This document shows positions 8,785 through 20,243 of a stretch of DNA of 64,000 bases, piece after piece; the first letter of the stretch is position 1, and each line of letters starts with the position of its first letter. The notes under the pieces were generated by a model. That model saw only the letters and a list, made by a program, of their open reading frames with translations, made no database searches and was not told the DNA's origin. This DNA comes from Streptomyces sp. 1331.2 (GTDB lineage: Bacteria > Actinomycetota > Actinomycetes > Streptomycetales > Streptomycetaceae), in contig NZ_OBMJ01000001.1 of assembly GCF_900199205.1 (NCBI RefSeq), forward strand, positions 2,483,001 through 2,547,000, written 5' to 3'. Position numbers and translations under genes: made by a program.

Positions 8785-9849
8785 CTACCCGGATACTCGG
8801 GCGGCGAGCGCGTCGCCGACCTGGGCGGTGCTGCGGGTGCCGGAGCGCTCGGCCAGGTCCGCCGCGACGGCGGCCTCGATCTTGGCGGCCTCGGCGTCGA
8901 AGCCGAGGTGCTCCAGCAGCATGGCGACCGACAGCACGGTGGCGGTCGGGTCGGCCTTGCCCTGGCCGGCGATGTCCGGCGCCGAACCGTGCACCGGCTC
9001 GAACATGGACGGGAACTCGCCGCTCGGGTTGATGTTGCCGCTCGCGGCCAGGCCGATCCCGCCGGTGACGGCGGCGGCCAGGTCGGTCAGGATGTCGCCG
9101 AACAGGTTGTCGGTGACGATGACGTCGAAGCGCTCGGGCTGGGTGACGAAGAAGATCGTCGCCGCGTCGACGTGCAGGTAGTCGGTGGTGACCTCGGGGA
9201 ACTCCGCGCCGACCTCGGCGAAGATCCGCGACCACAGGTGCCCGGCGTGCACCAGCACGTTGTTCTTGTGCACCAGGGTGAGCTTCTTGCGCGGCCGCGC
9301 CTGGGCCCGGCGGTAGGCGTCGCGCACCACGCGCTCGATGCCGTACGCGGTGTTCAGGCTGACCTCGGTGGCCACCTCCTGCGGCGTCCCGGCGCGCAGC
9401 GTGCCGCCGTTGCCGACGTACAGGCCCTCGGTGCCCTCGCGGACGACCACGAAGTCGATCTCGCGTGGTGTCGGAGACGCACCGTCGGACTCGGTGCCGG
9501 CCAGCGGGGACGACACCCCGGGGAACAGCCGGCCGGGGCGCAGGTTGATGTGGTGGTCGAAGGCGAACCGCAGCTTCAGCAGCAGCCCGCGCTCCAGCAC
9601 CCCCGACGGCACACTCGGGTCACCGATGGCGCCCAGCAGGATCGCGTCGAACGACTTCAGTTCCGCCAGCACGTCGTCCGGCAGCGTCTCCCCCGTCCGG
9701 TGGTAGCGCCGGGCCCCGAGGTCGTACTCGGTGGTCTCCAGCTTCACATCGGCGGGAAGCACGGCACCCAGGACCTTGAGGCCTTCGGCCACCACTTCCT
9801 GACCGATGCCGTCACCCGGGACAACTGCGAGACGAATGGTGCGAGACAT
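8785..9849 (-). CDS. leuB: 3-Isopropylmalate dehydrogenase
   Basis: NAD-dependent oxidative decarboxylation of 3-isopropylmalate in leucine synthesis. The 354-aa protein starts [18 protein letters not shown], the family N-terminus. It has the substrate-binding Arg segment [19 protein letters not shown], the metal-binding [12 protein letters not shown] and the nucleotide-binding [20 protein letters not shown]. Length fits the actinobacterial LeuB. The gene faces no partner leu gene; leuC/leuD are not in this window. ilvE follows 245 bases downstream, so the two may be partly co-transcribed. Confidence 0.95.
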   Translation of the reverse strand: MSRTIRLAVVPGDGIGQEVVAEGLKVLGAVLPADVKLETTEYDLGARRYHRTGETLPDDVLAELKSFDAILLGAIGDPSVPSGVLERGLLLKLRFAFDHHINLRPGRLFPGVSSPLAGTESDGASPTPREIDFVVVREGTEGLYVGNGGTLRAGTPQEVATEVSLNTAYGIERVVRDAYRRAQARPRKKLTLVHKNNVLVHAGHLWSRIFAEVGAEFPEVTTDYLHVDAATIFFVTQPERFDVIVTDNLFGDILTDLAAAVTGGIGLAASGNINPSGEFPSMFEPVHGSAPDIAGQGKADPTATVLSVAMLLEHLGFDAEAAKIEAAVAADLAERSGTRSTAQVGDALAARVSG

Positions 9850-9916
9850 GCTCGGACCCTACTCCGCCGTCCCAGGTGCTGACACCTCGCGTCCATCATG
9901 CGGACATGCCGCGCCG

Positions 9917-10483
9917 TCAGGTGAGGTCGATGTCAATCGGGAACGGGCGTTCCAGCTTGAGCTGCTTGTGGTGGATCCCGGTCAGGCCATAGCTGCCGGT
10001 GGCCGGATCCAGCTCGTACACGTGAACGATGGGGCGTCCCTCGTCGTCGCTCTCGATGCGCCAGAAGTGCGCGATGCCGGCAGCCGCGTACTTTCGCGGC
10101 TTTACCTGGCGGTCACGGTCCTGGGACTCCTCGGACACGACCTCGACGGCCAGCAGCACGTCCTCCACGACGGAAAAGGTCTGCCTCGGGCCGGTGTCTC
10201 CCCGCTCGTCCACGACCACCAGATCGGGCTCGGGCCTGTTGCGCTGGTTGAGCTTGACCCCCATCTCCCGGCAGACCTCCCATCCGTCCGGCACGGCGGC
10301 CTCCAGCGCCTGCTCCAGCCTGCGGAGGGTGCGCATGTGAAATCGCGTCTGCGGACTCACGAAGATCAGGCTCCCGTCAAGCAACTCGGTGTGCGGCGGG
10401 AGATCCGGCAGCCGGTCCAGGTCTTCGGCGGTGTATCCGCCGACCGGCGGGCGAAGCCAGTCGGGGTACGGCTCGATGCTCAT
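9917..10483 (-). CDS. Uma2 family (DUF820) restriction-endonuclease-fold protein
   Basis: Protein of 188 aa in the Uma2/DUF820 family, which has a PD-(D/E)XK nuclease-like fold and is abundant in streptomycetes and cyanobacteria. The core motifs are visible: RPEPDLVVVDE (the PD motif) and LLAVEVVSEESQDRDRQVKPRKYAAAGIAHFW (the ExV...K segment). Start is ATG at 10483, with GGAGGAACC immediately upstream; an ATG 12 bases earlier would place that site inside the gene. It stands alone, and its biological role is not known for the family. Confidence 0.85.
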   Translation of the reverse strand: MSIEPYPDWLRPPVGGYTAEDLDRLPDLPPHTELLDGSLIFVSPQTRFHMRTLRRLEQALEAAVPDGWEVCREMGVKLNQRNRPEPDLVVVDERGDTGPRQTFSVVEDVLLAVEVVSEESQDRDRQVKPRKYAAAGIAHFWRIESDDEGRPIVHVYELDPATGSYGLTGIHHKQLKLERPFPIDIDLT

Positions 10484-10568
10484 GGTTCCTCCCATACGGG
10501 CATCCTGGCGGCGCTCTCAGGCTACTCGGCAAAGCCTCCTCGGGCGCCACCTCTTCGAGGGAGCGCGG

Positions 10569-13129
10569 GTGACCGAATCCGCGCTGGGGGCGCGCTTAGG
10601 GTGGCGGGATCCGGGGTCACTGGCAGAACGGGGCGCGTGGGTGAGGGCCGAGCGACGGCGGGAGGTGCTGGTCTGCGGGGGTGCGGCGGGGCTGGCGATG
10701 GGCGGGTACGCGCTGGCGGCGGGCCTGCGGGGGCGGTGGCCGGCCGGGGTGGAGGCGGTCGCCGTGCCGTACCACGCCCACCTGTGGGACCTGCTGCACG
10801 GGGAGGCCGCCGGGGACCTGCTCTTCAACTGGAACAGCGGGTACGGCGTCCCGTTCCTGGCGGACTTCTTCGCCTACCTGATGAACCCGTTCTCCTGGCC
10901 CACCGCGCTCCTCCCCCGCGACCAGGGCCCGCTCGCCGTCTTCCTGGTCACCCTGGCCACCATCGGCCTCGGCACCGCCCTGATGGCCCACCTGCTCGGC
11001 CGCGTCCACCCCGGCCCGCGCCGGCTGCGGGTCTTCGCCGCCCTCGGCTACGGGCTGTGCGCCTGGGTGCTGGACGTCGGCGGCGCCGCGCCGATGTGGC
11101 TCTGGGGCCTGGTCTCGCTGCCGCTGCTCGGCCTGGCCGCCGACTGGTGCCTGCACGAGCGCCGCTGGGTGGCCGGCACGCTGTGCGTCGCCCTCGCCTG
11201 GGCCGGCAACCTCTACACCGCGGCCCTGGCCACCCTGGTCGCCGGGCTGCTCCTCGCCCTCCGGCTGTTCGCCACCGCGCGGCCGTTCCGGCACCGGGTC
11301 CGGACCACCGGCCGGGCCGTCACCATGGCCACCGCCGGGGTGCTGCTCGCCTCCCCGGTGCTGTTCGTCGCGGTCCGGGCCGCGCAGGGCGCGCAGCCCG
11401 AGTCCCCGGTGCAGCCGCTCGGCCCGTCCGGGATCGGCGGCCACCTCGCCCAGCTGCTGCCCGCCACCCACGGCGGGCGCCCGCTGCCGGACGTGGCGAT
11501 CGGCCTGTTCGGGCTGCTGCTGGTGTGCGGGCTGCCGTTCAACCGGCGGGTGCGGATCCGCGAGCGGGCGGTCTGGTGCGCGGCCCTGGTGCTGGTGGTG
11601 CTCAGCTTCGTGTGGACCCCGACCGTCCTGGTCTGGCACGGCCTGGCGATCCCGGCCGGCGGGCCGTACCGGGTCGCCTTCGTGCTCAGCGGGCTGCTGG
11701 TGCTGGCCGGCTGGGTGTCGCTGGCGCACCGGCCGGACGCACCGACCCTGCTGGGCGGCGCCGCCGTGGTCGCGGTGATCGCCGGGCTGGCGGCGAGCCG
11801 GCACTCCGTGCGCCCCGCCACCTGGGTGCTGCTGACCGTCGGCGGCGCCGTCCTGCTCACCGCGCTGTGGATCCTGGACCGCCACCACCCCGACCGCCGG
11901 GCGAACGCCGCCGCCACCTGGGTGATCGGCGCCGCGGTGGCCGGCAACGCGGTCTGGTCCGGGTACGCGGCGCTCGGCGGGGCGCCCCCGGACGGCATCT
12001 CCGCGACGGCCGTCCGGGCCGGGCACGCAGCCGTCCACGCGGCCGACGACTGGCCGCGCGGCCGCAGCGACCCGGGCCCGCACGCCTTCACCGCCAACGA
12101 CCCGCTGCTGCTGAACGGCCAGGGCGGCGGCTACTTCAGCGGCTACCTGCCGACCGTCACCGCCCTGCTGCTGCACGACCTCGGCGCGGGCTGGACGGCC
12201 GGCGGGCGGCAGACCGCGAGCGTCACCGACCCGGTCGGCCGGGCGTTGTTCGGCGTCCGCGCGCACCTGGACGACGGGCCGCCGCCGTACGGCTTCGCCC
12301 CGGGCCGCGCACCCGCGCCACCGCTGATCACGGTGCTGCCGCCGGGCGCCCGCCCGGACACCTCCTCGGTCTGGTCCCGGCAGGAGTCGCTGCTGGGCAG
12401 CCAGGTGTACGACGCCCCGCTGCCCGTCCCGGCCGGCGGGCCCGCGCCCACCCTGCACGGCACCAGCGGCTGGTCGGTGCCGCCCGGCACGGAGGGCACC
12501 GTCTTCACCGCCGCCTGCACGCCCGGTTCGACGGCGTACTTCCACGGCGTCTGGTACCGCGGCACGGTCAGCGGCCTGGGCACCGAGTACCGCAGTGACG
12601 GCGAGCAGCCCACCACGGCGGTGGCCGTGCACCGGCTGGGGACCGTCCCGGCGGACGGGGTGGTCCGGGTGACGCTGCGCTCCGACACCGTGAGCCAGGT
12701 CCCGGCCCGCCCGATCGGCTGCCTGCGGACGGACGCCCTGGACGCCGCCGTCGCCCGCCTCACCGCCACCGGCGCGACCCGCGTCGAGGCCGGCGGGCAC
12801 ACCCTCGCGGCCACCCTCCCGGCGGGCTCCACCGGCACCGCGCTGCTCTCGGTGCCCGCCACCGAGGGCTGGAGCTGCGCCGTCGACGGCGGCCGGCCCG
12901 CCGCCCCACCAAGGTGCTGGGCATGCTCGGCGTCCCGCTCGGCCCGGGGGGCGCCTCCCGGCTCGCCTGCACCTTCCGCCCGCCCGGCCTCTCGGAGGGC
13001 CTGGTCGTCACCTCCGCCACCGCCGCCGTCCTCGCCCTGGTCGCGGTCTTCACCCGGCTCGCCCGCCGCCGCCCCGCCCACGTCCCGCGCCGCGAGCGCC
13101 GCCGGATCGCCGCCACCGGCGGGGCGTGA
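10569..13129 (+). pseudogene. YfhO-like polytopic membrane protein gene with one frameshift
   Basis: Large membrane protein with many predicted helices in about residues 35-500 followed by an extracytoplasmic region, as in the YfhO/glycosyltransferase-like family. It starts at GTG 10569, with GAGGGAG just upstream. The reading frame is intact to TEGWSCAVDGGRPAAP (near 12905) and then turns into low-quality Pro/Ser/Arg-rich sequence. The family's expected C-terminus (TKVLGMLGVPLGPGGASRLACTF, a final helix and a basic tail) continues in the next frame to a TGA at 13127-13129. Restoring one C in the C-run at 12904-12907 rejoins the frames. Either a recent pseudogene or a sequencing error; the rest of the gene is undecayed. 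It converges on the subtilisin gene across a shared terminator. Confidence 0.75.
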
Positions 13130-13145
13130 CCGGAGGCCGAAGGCC

Positions 13146-13183
13146 GAGGGCGGCCCGCCGATCGCCGTCGGCGGGCCGCCCTC
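13146..13183. terminator. Bidirectional hairpin terminator
   Basis: A perfect 16-bp inverted repeat (GAGGGCGGCCCGCCGA and its complement) with a 6-base loop lies between the YfhO-like gene and the convergent subtilisin gene, 13 bases from the latter's stop. Confidence 0.85.
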
Positions 13184-13196
13184 CTCCAGGAGGTGG

Positions 13197-16100
13197 TCAG
13201 GGCAGCGTGACCACCTGCCCCCGCCGGTCGCCCGGGTTGAGGTGGTGCAGCAGCAGGAGCCCCGGGTCGGCGCCCGCCGCGCGGTGCACGTCGAGGACGG
13301 TGCCCGGGCCGACGGCGGCCAGCACCGCCGGTGGGCCGGTGAGACCGGCCCGGACGCTGAGGGCCGGGTGCAGGACGTCCAGCGGGACGGCCGGACGGGT
13401 GCCGCGCAGGCCGACGGCCGAGAAGGCCTCGGCCGGGTCCGGGAGGCCGGGGGCGGCGACGCCCGTCCAGACGCCGTAGTGGACGGTGCTGTGCCCCGGC
13501 CGGACGCCGGGCAGCGCGCTCAGCCGGACCGGCAGCACGAGCACGTCGCTGTCCAGCAGGGCGGTGTCGGTGTCGCCCCAGTGCGCGTTGAGCGGCTGGA
13601 CGTCCAGTTCGGCGCCGGTCCGGGCGTCCAGGGCGCGGGAGACCAGGACGTCGCTGCCGCGCAGCCGGTCGGCCTTGAGGACGACGTCGGTGGTGCCGTC
13701 CCCGTCGGTGTCCAGCGAGACCCGGACGCCGTACAGCCCGACCGGGGTCGCCGCCGGGGCCCAGAGCTGCGCGCCCACGTACAGCAGGTCGGGGTCGACG
13801 GCCGCACCCACGGCCCGCAGGTCGGCGGCCCGCTCGCCGGGGTGGTCGACGCAGACCTCCTGGGCCGGGTCCGGCCCGTCCGCGGCGTCCTCCGGCCGGA
13901 TGCCCGCGCCCGGGCCGACGGCGGCGCCGCTGCCGGCCGGGCAGTCGGCCCAGCGGGCGCCCCGGCCGCCGAGAGCGAGGGCGGTGACCAGGCCGGGGGT
14001 CGCGCCGGGGGCGGCGCGACCGCCGAGGGTGACGAGGGTGCCGTCGCGCGCGGTACGGGCGGTGGCGGTCGCGGTGAGGTCGCTCGCGGGCCGCGGGGCG
14101 GCGAACACCGGGACGCGCAGCTGCGGCAGGGTGCCGCCGGCGAGCGGGGTCAGCAGCACCCGGCCGGAGAGTTCGCCCCGGTAGCTGCGGGCCTTTCCGC
14201 CCTGCACGCGGTCGATGGTCGGGTCGGGGGTGCGCCCCAACTCCCCCGGTACGGACAGCGTCACCCGCACCCGCGCGGTGCCGCCCGGCGGGACGTCGAC
14301 CTGCGCCGGGGTCACCGTGAAGGCGGCGCCTGGCAGTTCGGTGGCCGCCGCGTAGCCGGTGCGGTAACTCAGCGGCGCGGAGGAGAGGTTGCGGACCTCG
14401 ATGTCCCGTCCGAGCTCCGTCGGCCCGCCGATCGCGACCGGCCCGAAGGAGACCCCGACGCCGCCCTGCTCGGCGCCCTCGCCCGCCGCGTAGGCGACGA
14501 CGGGCGTGCGCACGGCGAGGTCGACCCTGGCCCGGCCGGCCCCGGTGCGCTCGGGCCCGTAGACCGGCCCGGTGCGGTCGTCGCCGACGTAGGTGTCGGC
14601 GCCGGTGTTCATCAGCGCGGCCTTGAGCTGTTCGACCGACCAGTCCGGGTGTGCGGCGCGCACCAGCGCGGCGAGCCCGGCGACGTGCGGGGTGGCCATC
14701 GAGGTGCCGCTCTCGCGCTGGCCGCCGGCCCCGCTGCCGACCAGGGCGGACCAGATGCTCTCGCCGGGGGCCGCGAGGTCGGGCTTGACCACGCCGGGCA
14801 CGCCGATGCCGCGCGAGGTGAAGTCGGTGAGGGTGTCGAGGCGGGCCGGCTGGTCCTGGGCGACCGAGCCGTGCAGCGGGTTGCCGGGGGCGGCGAGCCG
14901 GACCCGTACCGGCCCGGCGGCCGCGGCCTGCCGCAGCCGTTCGCCGTCGGCGTGGGCGAGCAGGGCGGCGGGGATGCGGTCGTTGCCGGCGATCTCGGCG
15001 AGGTGGTCGGTGTCGGCGGCGTACAGCACGCCGATCGCGCCCGCGTCGGCGGCGTGGTCGGCGCGCGGGCCGGAGTTGCAGGCCCGCTCGGCCTCGGCGG
15101 TCTTCCAGGCGAGGACGGCGATCCGGCCGTCCAGCCGCTGCCGGTCGGCCTCGTCGAAGGCGGTGCAGCCGTCCGACTGGTCGGCGGGCAGGGCGAGTTC
15201 GCCGCTGACGTCGGCGCTCGCCCAGCCCTGGTAGCGCGCGCTCCAGTGCGCCGGGACGACGCCGGCCAGGGCGGCGGGGGCGAGCACGGTGAGGCCGTCC
15301 ACGTCGGCGTGCCCGTGCACGGAGGCGGCGACGGTGATCGCCCGGGCGGCGGTGCCGGGGCTGCCGCCGATGCCGTACGCGTCGCCGTCGTTGCCCGCGG
15401 CCGCGACCACGACGGTGCCCAGCGCGGCGAGCCGGTCGACGGCCAGGGCGTCGGTGTCGTCGGTGCTGCCGAAGCGGCTGCCGAGCGAGAGGTTGACGAC
15501 GTCGAGCCGGTCGGCGAGGTCGCCGTCGCCGTTCGGGTCGGCGGCGAGGTCGAGGGCCTGGGCGAGTCGGTCGGTGGAGCCGTCGCAGCCGAACACCCGG
15601 ATCGCGTACAGCTGGGCGCCGGGGGCCGCGCCGGGGCCGACCTTGAACCCGGCCGGGTCCAGCCCGGGCCCGTACGGCCCGGGGTACGGGCGGCCGTCGG
15701 CGGTGACGCCGTACCCGGCCGCGGTGCCGGCGACGTGGGTGCCGTGGCCGTTGCGCGCGCAGTCGATCGGGTTGTCGCTGGGGTGCGGCACCGGCTGGTG
15801 GGTCGGGGAGGCCGGGTCCGGGTCGTAGTCGTCGCCGACCAGGTCCTTGCCGCCGACGACCTTGGTGGTGGGGAACAGTGCGGGCGGCGCGGGCTTGCCG
15901 CGTTCGACCGAGCGGAAGGCCTCCTCGGTGCCGGGACCGCCGAAGTCGGCGTGGGTGTAGTCGATCCCGCTGTCGATGATCCCGATCCGCACCCCCGTGC
16001 CGGTGTTGCCGCCGGCCGCGGATCCACCGAGCGCGGATCCACCGGGCACGGCCCCGCCGGCCCAGACCTGCGGGGCGCCGGTCAGCGGGACGGAGTGGGC

Positions 16101-16580
16101 GTTGTCGCGCCGCTTGTTGACGATCGGGTGGACGGCCCGGACGCCGGGCAGCGCCCGCAGGGCGGTCAGCCGGTCGGCGGGCGCACTGACGGCGAGGCCG
16201 GTGAGCAGGGTGCGGGTGCGGTAGAGCTCGCGGGCGGCGGGCGCCGCCCGGTGGACGGCCCCGGCGAGCCGGTCCAGCGCCTCCCCGGCCCGGGACCGCT
16301 GGTCGGCACCGGCCCGCGCGGCCTCCCGGCGGACGGCCTCGGGGGAGCGCCGCTCCCGCCGGGCTCCGTCGGCGGCCCGCTGCCAGGCGGGGCCGGCCGC
16401 CTCGGTGGCGAGTTCGAGCAGGACGGAGGCCGTCCGGCCTGCGGGCGGGCTGCCGCCCGGTGGTCCCGCGGACGGTGGGCCGCCCGCCGCCGGGGCGGCG
16501 GCGAGGGCGACGCTCCCGGCCAGCAGGGCCAGGGTGAGGCCGATCCGGGCGACGGGTCGGCGAAGGGGTGGCAGACGCAC
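13197..16580 (-). CDS. Secreted S8 (subtilisin-like) serine peptidase
   Basis: Large exported protease (1127 aa). An Arg-containing signal peptide ends near residue 32 (LALLAGSVALAAAPAAG). An I9-like propeptide region with the motif LLTGLAVSAPADRLTAL is followed by the catalytic domain: Asp in GIIDSGIDYTHAD, His in GHGTHVAGTAAG, Ser in GTSMATPHVAGLAALV. Between His and Ser there is an inserted PA-like domain. After about residue 720 come Fn3-like and other beta-rich domains (FGPVAIGGPTELGRDIEVRNLSS). Start is GTG at 16580 with GAGAGGA 4 bases upstream. It stands alone; its substrate is unknown. Confidence 0.93.
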   Translation of the reverse strand: MRLPPLRRPVARIGLTLALLAGSVALAAAPAAGGPPSAGPPGGSPPAGRTASVLLELATEAAGPAWQRAADGARRERRSPEAVRREAARAGADQRSRAGEALDRLAGAVHRAAPAARELYRTRTLLTGLAVSAPADRLTALRALPGVRAVHPIVNKRRDNAHSVPLTGAPQVWAGGAVPGGSALGGSAAGGNTGTGVRIGIIDSGIDYTHADFGGPGTEEAFRSVERGKPAPPALFPTTKVVGGKDLVGDDYDPDPASPTHQPVPHPSDNPIDCARNGHGTHVAGTAAGYGVTADGRPYPGPYGPGLDPAGFKVGPGAAPGAQLYAIRVFGCDGSTDRLAQALDLAADPNGDGDLADRLDVVNLSLGSRFGSTDDTDALAVDRLAALGTVVVAAAGNDGDAYGIGGSPGTAARAITVAASVHGHADVDGLTVLAPAALAGVVPAHWSARYQGWASADVSGELALPADQSDGCTAFDEADRQRLDGRIAVLAWKTAEAERACNSGPRADHAADAGAIGVLYAADTDHLAEIAGNDRIPAALLAHADGERLRQAAAAGPVRVRLAAPGNPLHGSVAQDQPARLDTLTDFTSRGIGVPGVVKPDLAAPGESIWSALVGSGAGGQRESGTSMATPHVAGLAALVRAAHPDWSVEQLKAALMNTGADTYVGDDRTGPVYGPERTGAGRARVDLAVRTPVVAYAAGEGAEQGGVGVSFGPVAIGGPTELGRDIEVRNLSSAPLSYRTGYAAATELPGAAFTVTPAQVDVPPGGTARVRVTLSVPGELGRTPDPTIDRVQGGKARSYRGELSGRVLLTPLAGGTLPQLRVPVFAAPRPASDLTATATARTARDGTLVTLGGRAAPGATPGLVTALALGGRGARWADCPAGSGAAVGPGAGIRPEDAADGPDPAQEVCVDHPGERAADLRAVGAAVDPDLLYVGAQLWAPAATPVGLYGVRVSLDTDGDGTTDVVLKADRLRGSDVLVSRALDARTGAELDVQPLNAHWGDTDTALLDSDVLVLPVRLSALPGVRPGHSTVHYGVWTGVAAPGLPDPAEAFSAVGLRGTRPAVPLDVLHPALSVRAGLTGPPAVLAAVGPGTVLDVHRAAGADPGLLLLHHLNPGDRRGQVVTLP

Positions 16581-16799
16581 TGGGTCCTCTCCCCCGGCAG
16601 GGGGGACTGATCCGCACGCCGTGTCGCTGACGCCCGCCCGCGCGGACGCCGATCACCCTTCCGGGGGCCCCAAATTAGGATGATCGCGTCGGCGGGGGCG
16701 AGCAACTTCCCTCGGATGGACCCGGGTTGCACTCTACGGAGTGACGGACGGTCAGCCCGGTCGGAGCAGTAGCCCGATGAACGCCACCCGGAGCGCCGG

Positions 16800-16961
16800 T
16801 CAGTGGTGGCCGGTCACGCCGCCGTTGTCCCGGCGGTCCAGCGAGCGTTGCAGGGCGGCGGCCGCGAAGGGGTTCCGCTCGGCGGCCCGGCGGCGGCGCG
16901 GGGCGCGGACGGGGGTGGCGGCAGGGGCGGCAGTGGCGTGGCGGTCGGCGGTGGAGGGCAT
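16800..16961 (-). CDS. Small hypothetical protein, 53 aa
   Basis: An ORF starting at ATG 16961 with AAGGAG 6 bases upstream. The product is basic and Ala/Arg-rich, with RAPRRRRAAERNPFAAAALQ followed by RSLDRRDNGGVTGHH. The near-ideal ribosome-binding site and the compositional pattern argue it is real; several longer overlapping frames on both strands look like shadows. No function recognised. Confidence 0.55.
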   Translation of the reverse strand: MPSTADRHATAAPAATPVRAPRRRRAAERNPFAAAALQRSLDRRDNGGVTGHH

Positions 16962-17247
16962 ACCGGGCTCCTTGGAAGCGGCACGCGGGAGGGCGTGGCG
17001 GAAGAACGGGGAGACGGAGGTGCCGCGCGCAGCGCGCCCCGAAGAAGGGGGCGGTGGGCGACGGGAGGGAGCGCGGGGGCAGGGGTCGCCCGCCCGTGAT
17101 GGCGCACGCTCACACGGGCCGAACGCCCTGGCTACAGGGGCGGCACACCGTATGGCTCTTCCACGGTACGGCCACGGCCCGGCGGTGTCTGCACGAATAC
17201 TTGGATTTCCTAGTATCTGAGACGGCAGTGACCCCCGGGAACGCAGC
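16962..17247. other. Intergenic region between the small ORF and serA terminator
   Basis: About 290 bases with no convincing gene. The sequence around 17185-17225 (TACTTGGATTTCCTAGTATCTGAG) is unusually AT-rich and could hold the promoter of the minus-strand 53-aa ORF, which starts about 225 bases further on. Open frames across it on both strands are composition-driven. Confidence 0.5.
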
Positions 17248-17285
17248 GGGGCCCGGACCACCGTCGCAACGGCGGTCCGGGCCCC
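17248..17285 (-). terminator. Terminator downstream of serA
   Basis: GGGGCCCGGACC and GGTCCGGGCCCC form a 12-bp perfect stem that can extend inward through ACCGT/ACGGC. It starts 15 bases after the serA stop. Confidence 0.8.
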
Positions 17286-17300
17286 ACGGGGCCGTCAGGC

Positions 17301-18896
17301 TCAACCCAGGTCGACGGAGCGCGCGAAACGGGCGCCGATCTCGGCGGCGATCGCCGACAGGACGTCCTGCGGGATCTCGCTGTCCACGGTGAGGGAGGCC
17401 AGCGCGCCGCCGCCGTCCCGGGCGACCTGCATGCCGGCGATGTTGATGCCCGCGTCGCCGAGGTGGCGGCCGAGCACGCCGACCACTCCGGGGCGGTCCT
17501 CGTACTTGAAGAAGGCCATGTGGTCGGTGAGCGCCACGTCCACGTCGAAGGCGTCCACGCCGACGATCTTCTGGATCTGCTTGGGGCCGGCCAGCGTGCC
17601 GGAGATGGCGATCTCCTCGCCGTCCGCCAGCGTGCCGCGCACGGTGATCACGTTGCGGTGCTCGGGGCTCTCGCTGGAGGTGGTCAGGCGGACCTCGACG
17701 CCGCGCTCCTGGGCGAACAGCGGGGCGTTGACGTAGGACACCGTCTCCGCCACCACATCCTCGAAGACGCCCTTCAGCGCGGACAGTTCGAGCACCTTGA
17801 CGTCGTGCTGGGTGATCTCGCCGCGGACCTCCACGTCGAGCCGGACGGCGACCTCGCCGGCCAGCGCGGTGAAGATCCGGCCGAGCTTCTCGGCCAGCGG
17901 CAGGCCCGGGCGGACGTCCTCGGCGATCACGCCGCCCTGGACGTTGACGGCGTCCGGTACCAGCTCGCCGGCCAGCGCGAGGCGCACCGACCTGGCGACC
18001 GCGATGCCGGCCTTCTCCTGCGCCTCGTCGGTGGAGGCGCCCAGGTGCGGGGTGGCGACCACGTTGTCGAAGGCGAACAGCGGGGAGTCGGTGCACGGCT
18101 CCTTGGCGTACACGTCCAGGCCCGCGCCGGCCACCCGGCCCTCGCGCAGCGCGGCGGCCAGCGCCTCCTCGTCCACGATGCCGCCGCGGGCGGCGTTGAC
18201 GATGCGTACGGTCGGCTTGACCTTGTGCAGCGCCTCGTCGCCGATCAGGCCGATGGTCTCGGGGGTCTTGGGGAGGTGGACGGTGATGAAGTCCGAGACC
18301 TCCAGCAGCTCCTCCAGGGTGACCAGCTTGACGCCCATCTGGGCGGCGCGGGCGGCCTGGATGTAGGGGTCGTACGCGACGATCTTCATGCCGAACGCGG
18401 ACATCCGCTGGGCGACCAGCACGCCGATCCGGCCCAGGCCGACGACGCCGAGGGTCTTCTCGCTCAGCTCGACGCCGGTGTACTTGTTGCGCTTCCACTC
18501 GCCCTGCTTGAGCGCGGCGTTGGCCGGCGCGATGTTGCGGGCGACGGAGATCAGCAGGCCGCAGGCGAGTTCGGCGGCGGTGACGATGTTGGAGGTCGGC
18601 GCGTTGACCACCATCACGCCGGCCTTGGTGGCGGCGGCGACGTCCACGTTGTCCAGGCCGACGCCGGCCCGGGCGACCACCTTGAGCTTGCGGGCGACGG
18701 CCAGCGCCTCCGCGTCGACCTTGGTGGCGGAGCGGATCAGGATCGCGTCGACGTCGGCGATCGCGGTGAGCAGCTCGTTGCGGTCGGCACCGTTGCAGTG
18801 GCGGATCTCGAAGTCCGGACCGAGGGCGTCGACGGTGGCGGGCGACAGTTCTTCGGCGATCAGAACGACGGCGGTCTTGGATGTCACAGTGCTCAC
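17301..18896 (-). CDS. serA: D-3-phosphoglycerate dehydrogenase
   Basis: First step of serine synthesis from 3-phosphoglycerate. The 531-aa protein is the long form: a D-2-hydroxyacid dehydrogenase core (NAD-binding GVVGLGRIGVLVAQRM, catalytic Arg in VNAARGGIVDEEAL, His in NVVATPHLGAST), an intervening ASB domain near 315-450, and a C-terminal ACT domain near 455-531 that in this family mediates serine feedback. It starts at ATG 18896. Its place beside ilvC is the standard streptomycete arrangement, but the 225-base gap with a hairpin argues for separate transcription. Confidence 0.96.
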   Translation of the reverse strand: MSTVTSKTAVVLIAEELSPATVDALGPDFEIRHCNGADRNELLTAIADVDAILIRSATKVDAEALAVARKLKVVARAGVGLDNVDVAAATKAGVMVVNAPTSNIVTAAELACGLLISVARNIAPANAALKQGEWKRNKYTGVELSEKTLGVVGLGRIGVLVAQRMSAFGMKIVAYDPYIQAARAAQMGVKLVTLEELLEVSDFITVHLPKTPETIGLIGDEALHKVKPTVRIVNAARGGIVDEEALAAALREGRVAGAGLDVYAKEPCTDSPLFAFDNVVATPHLGASTDEAQEKAGIAVARSVRLALAGELVPDAVNVQGGVIAEDVRPGLPLAEKLGRIFTALAGEVAVRLDVEVRGEITQHDVKVLELSALKGVFEDVVAETVSYVNAPLFAQERGVEVRLTTSSESPEHRNVITVRGTLADGEEIAISGTLAGPKQIQKIVGVDAFDVDVALTDHMAFFKYEDRPGVVGVLGRHLGDAGINIAGMQVARDGGGALASLTVDSEIPQDVLSAIAAEIGARFARSVDLG

Positions 18897-19038
18897 GACA
18901 GTGTGTCCTTAACTCTGCGGTCCCCCCGGCGCGCAGGTGGGCGTGAAAGGCCGGGGGAAGGTGGCATGCCGCGTAGGTAGACGCACGACGCTGTGGGCCT
19001 GACGCGCACTCGGAGTGTATCGACGGGCTGGATGCCAG

Positions 19039-19077
19039 GCTGCTCCCGTCCGGCGAAATCACCCGGACGAGAGCAGC
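19039..19077 (-). terminator. Hairpin terminator after ilvC
   Basis: GCTGCTC-C-CGTCCGG pairs with CCGGACG-A-GAGCAGC (two 7-bp helices around one mismatch), 45 bases beyond the ilvC stop. It separates ilvC from serA. Confidence 0.75.
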
Positions 19078-19121
19078 CTACTTGTACAAGCCGGTTACGG
19101 AATCGGGCAGTCGGAGAAGCG

Positions 19122-20243
<1,122 letters not shown>

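Noticed and set aside
13130..16610. Long plus-strand open frame through the subtilisin region
   Set aside because: It is antisense to a clear protease gene and consists of Gly/Val/Arg-rich sequence caused by GC skew in codons.
16741..17220. Plus-strand 159-codon frame upstream of serA
   Set aside because: No ribosome-binding site, poor codon pattern, and it overlaps a better supported minus-strand small ORF.
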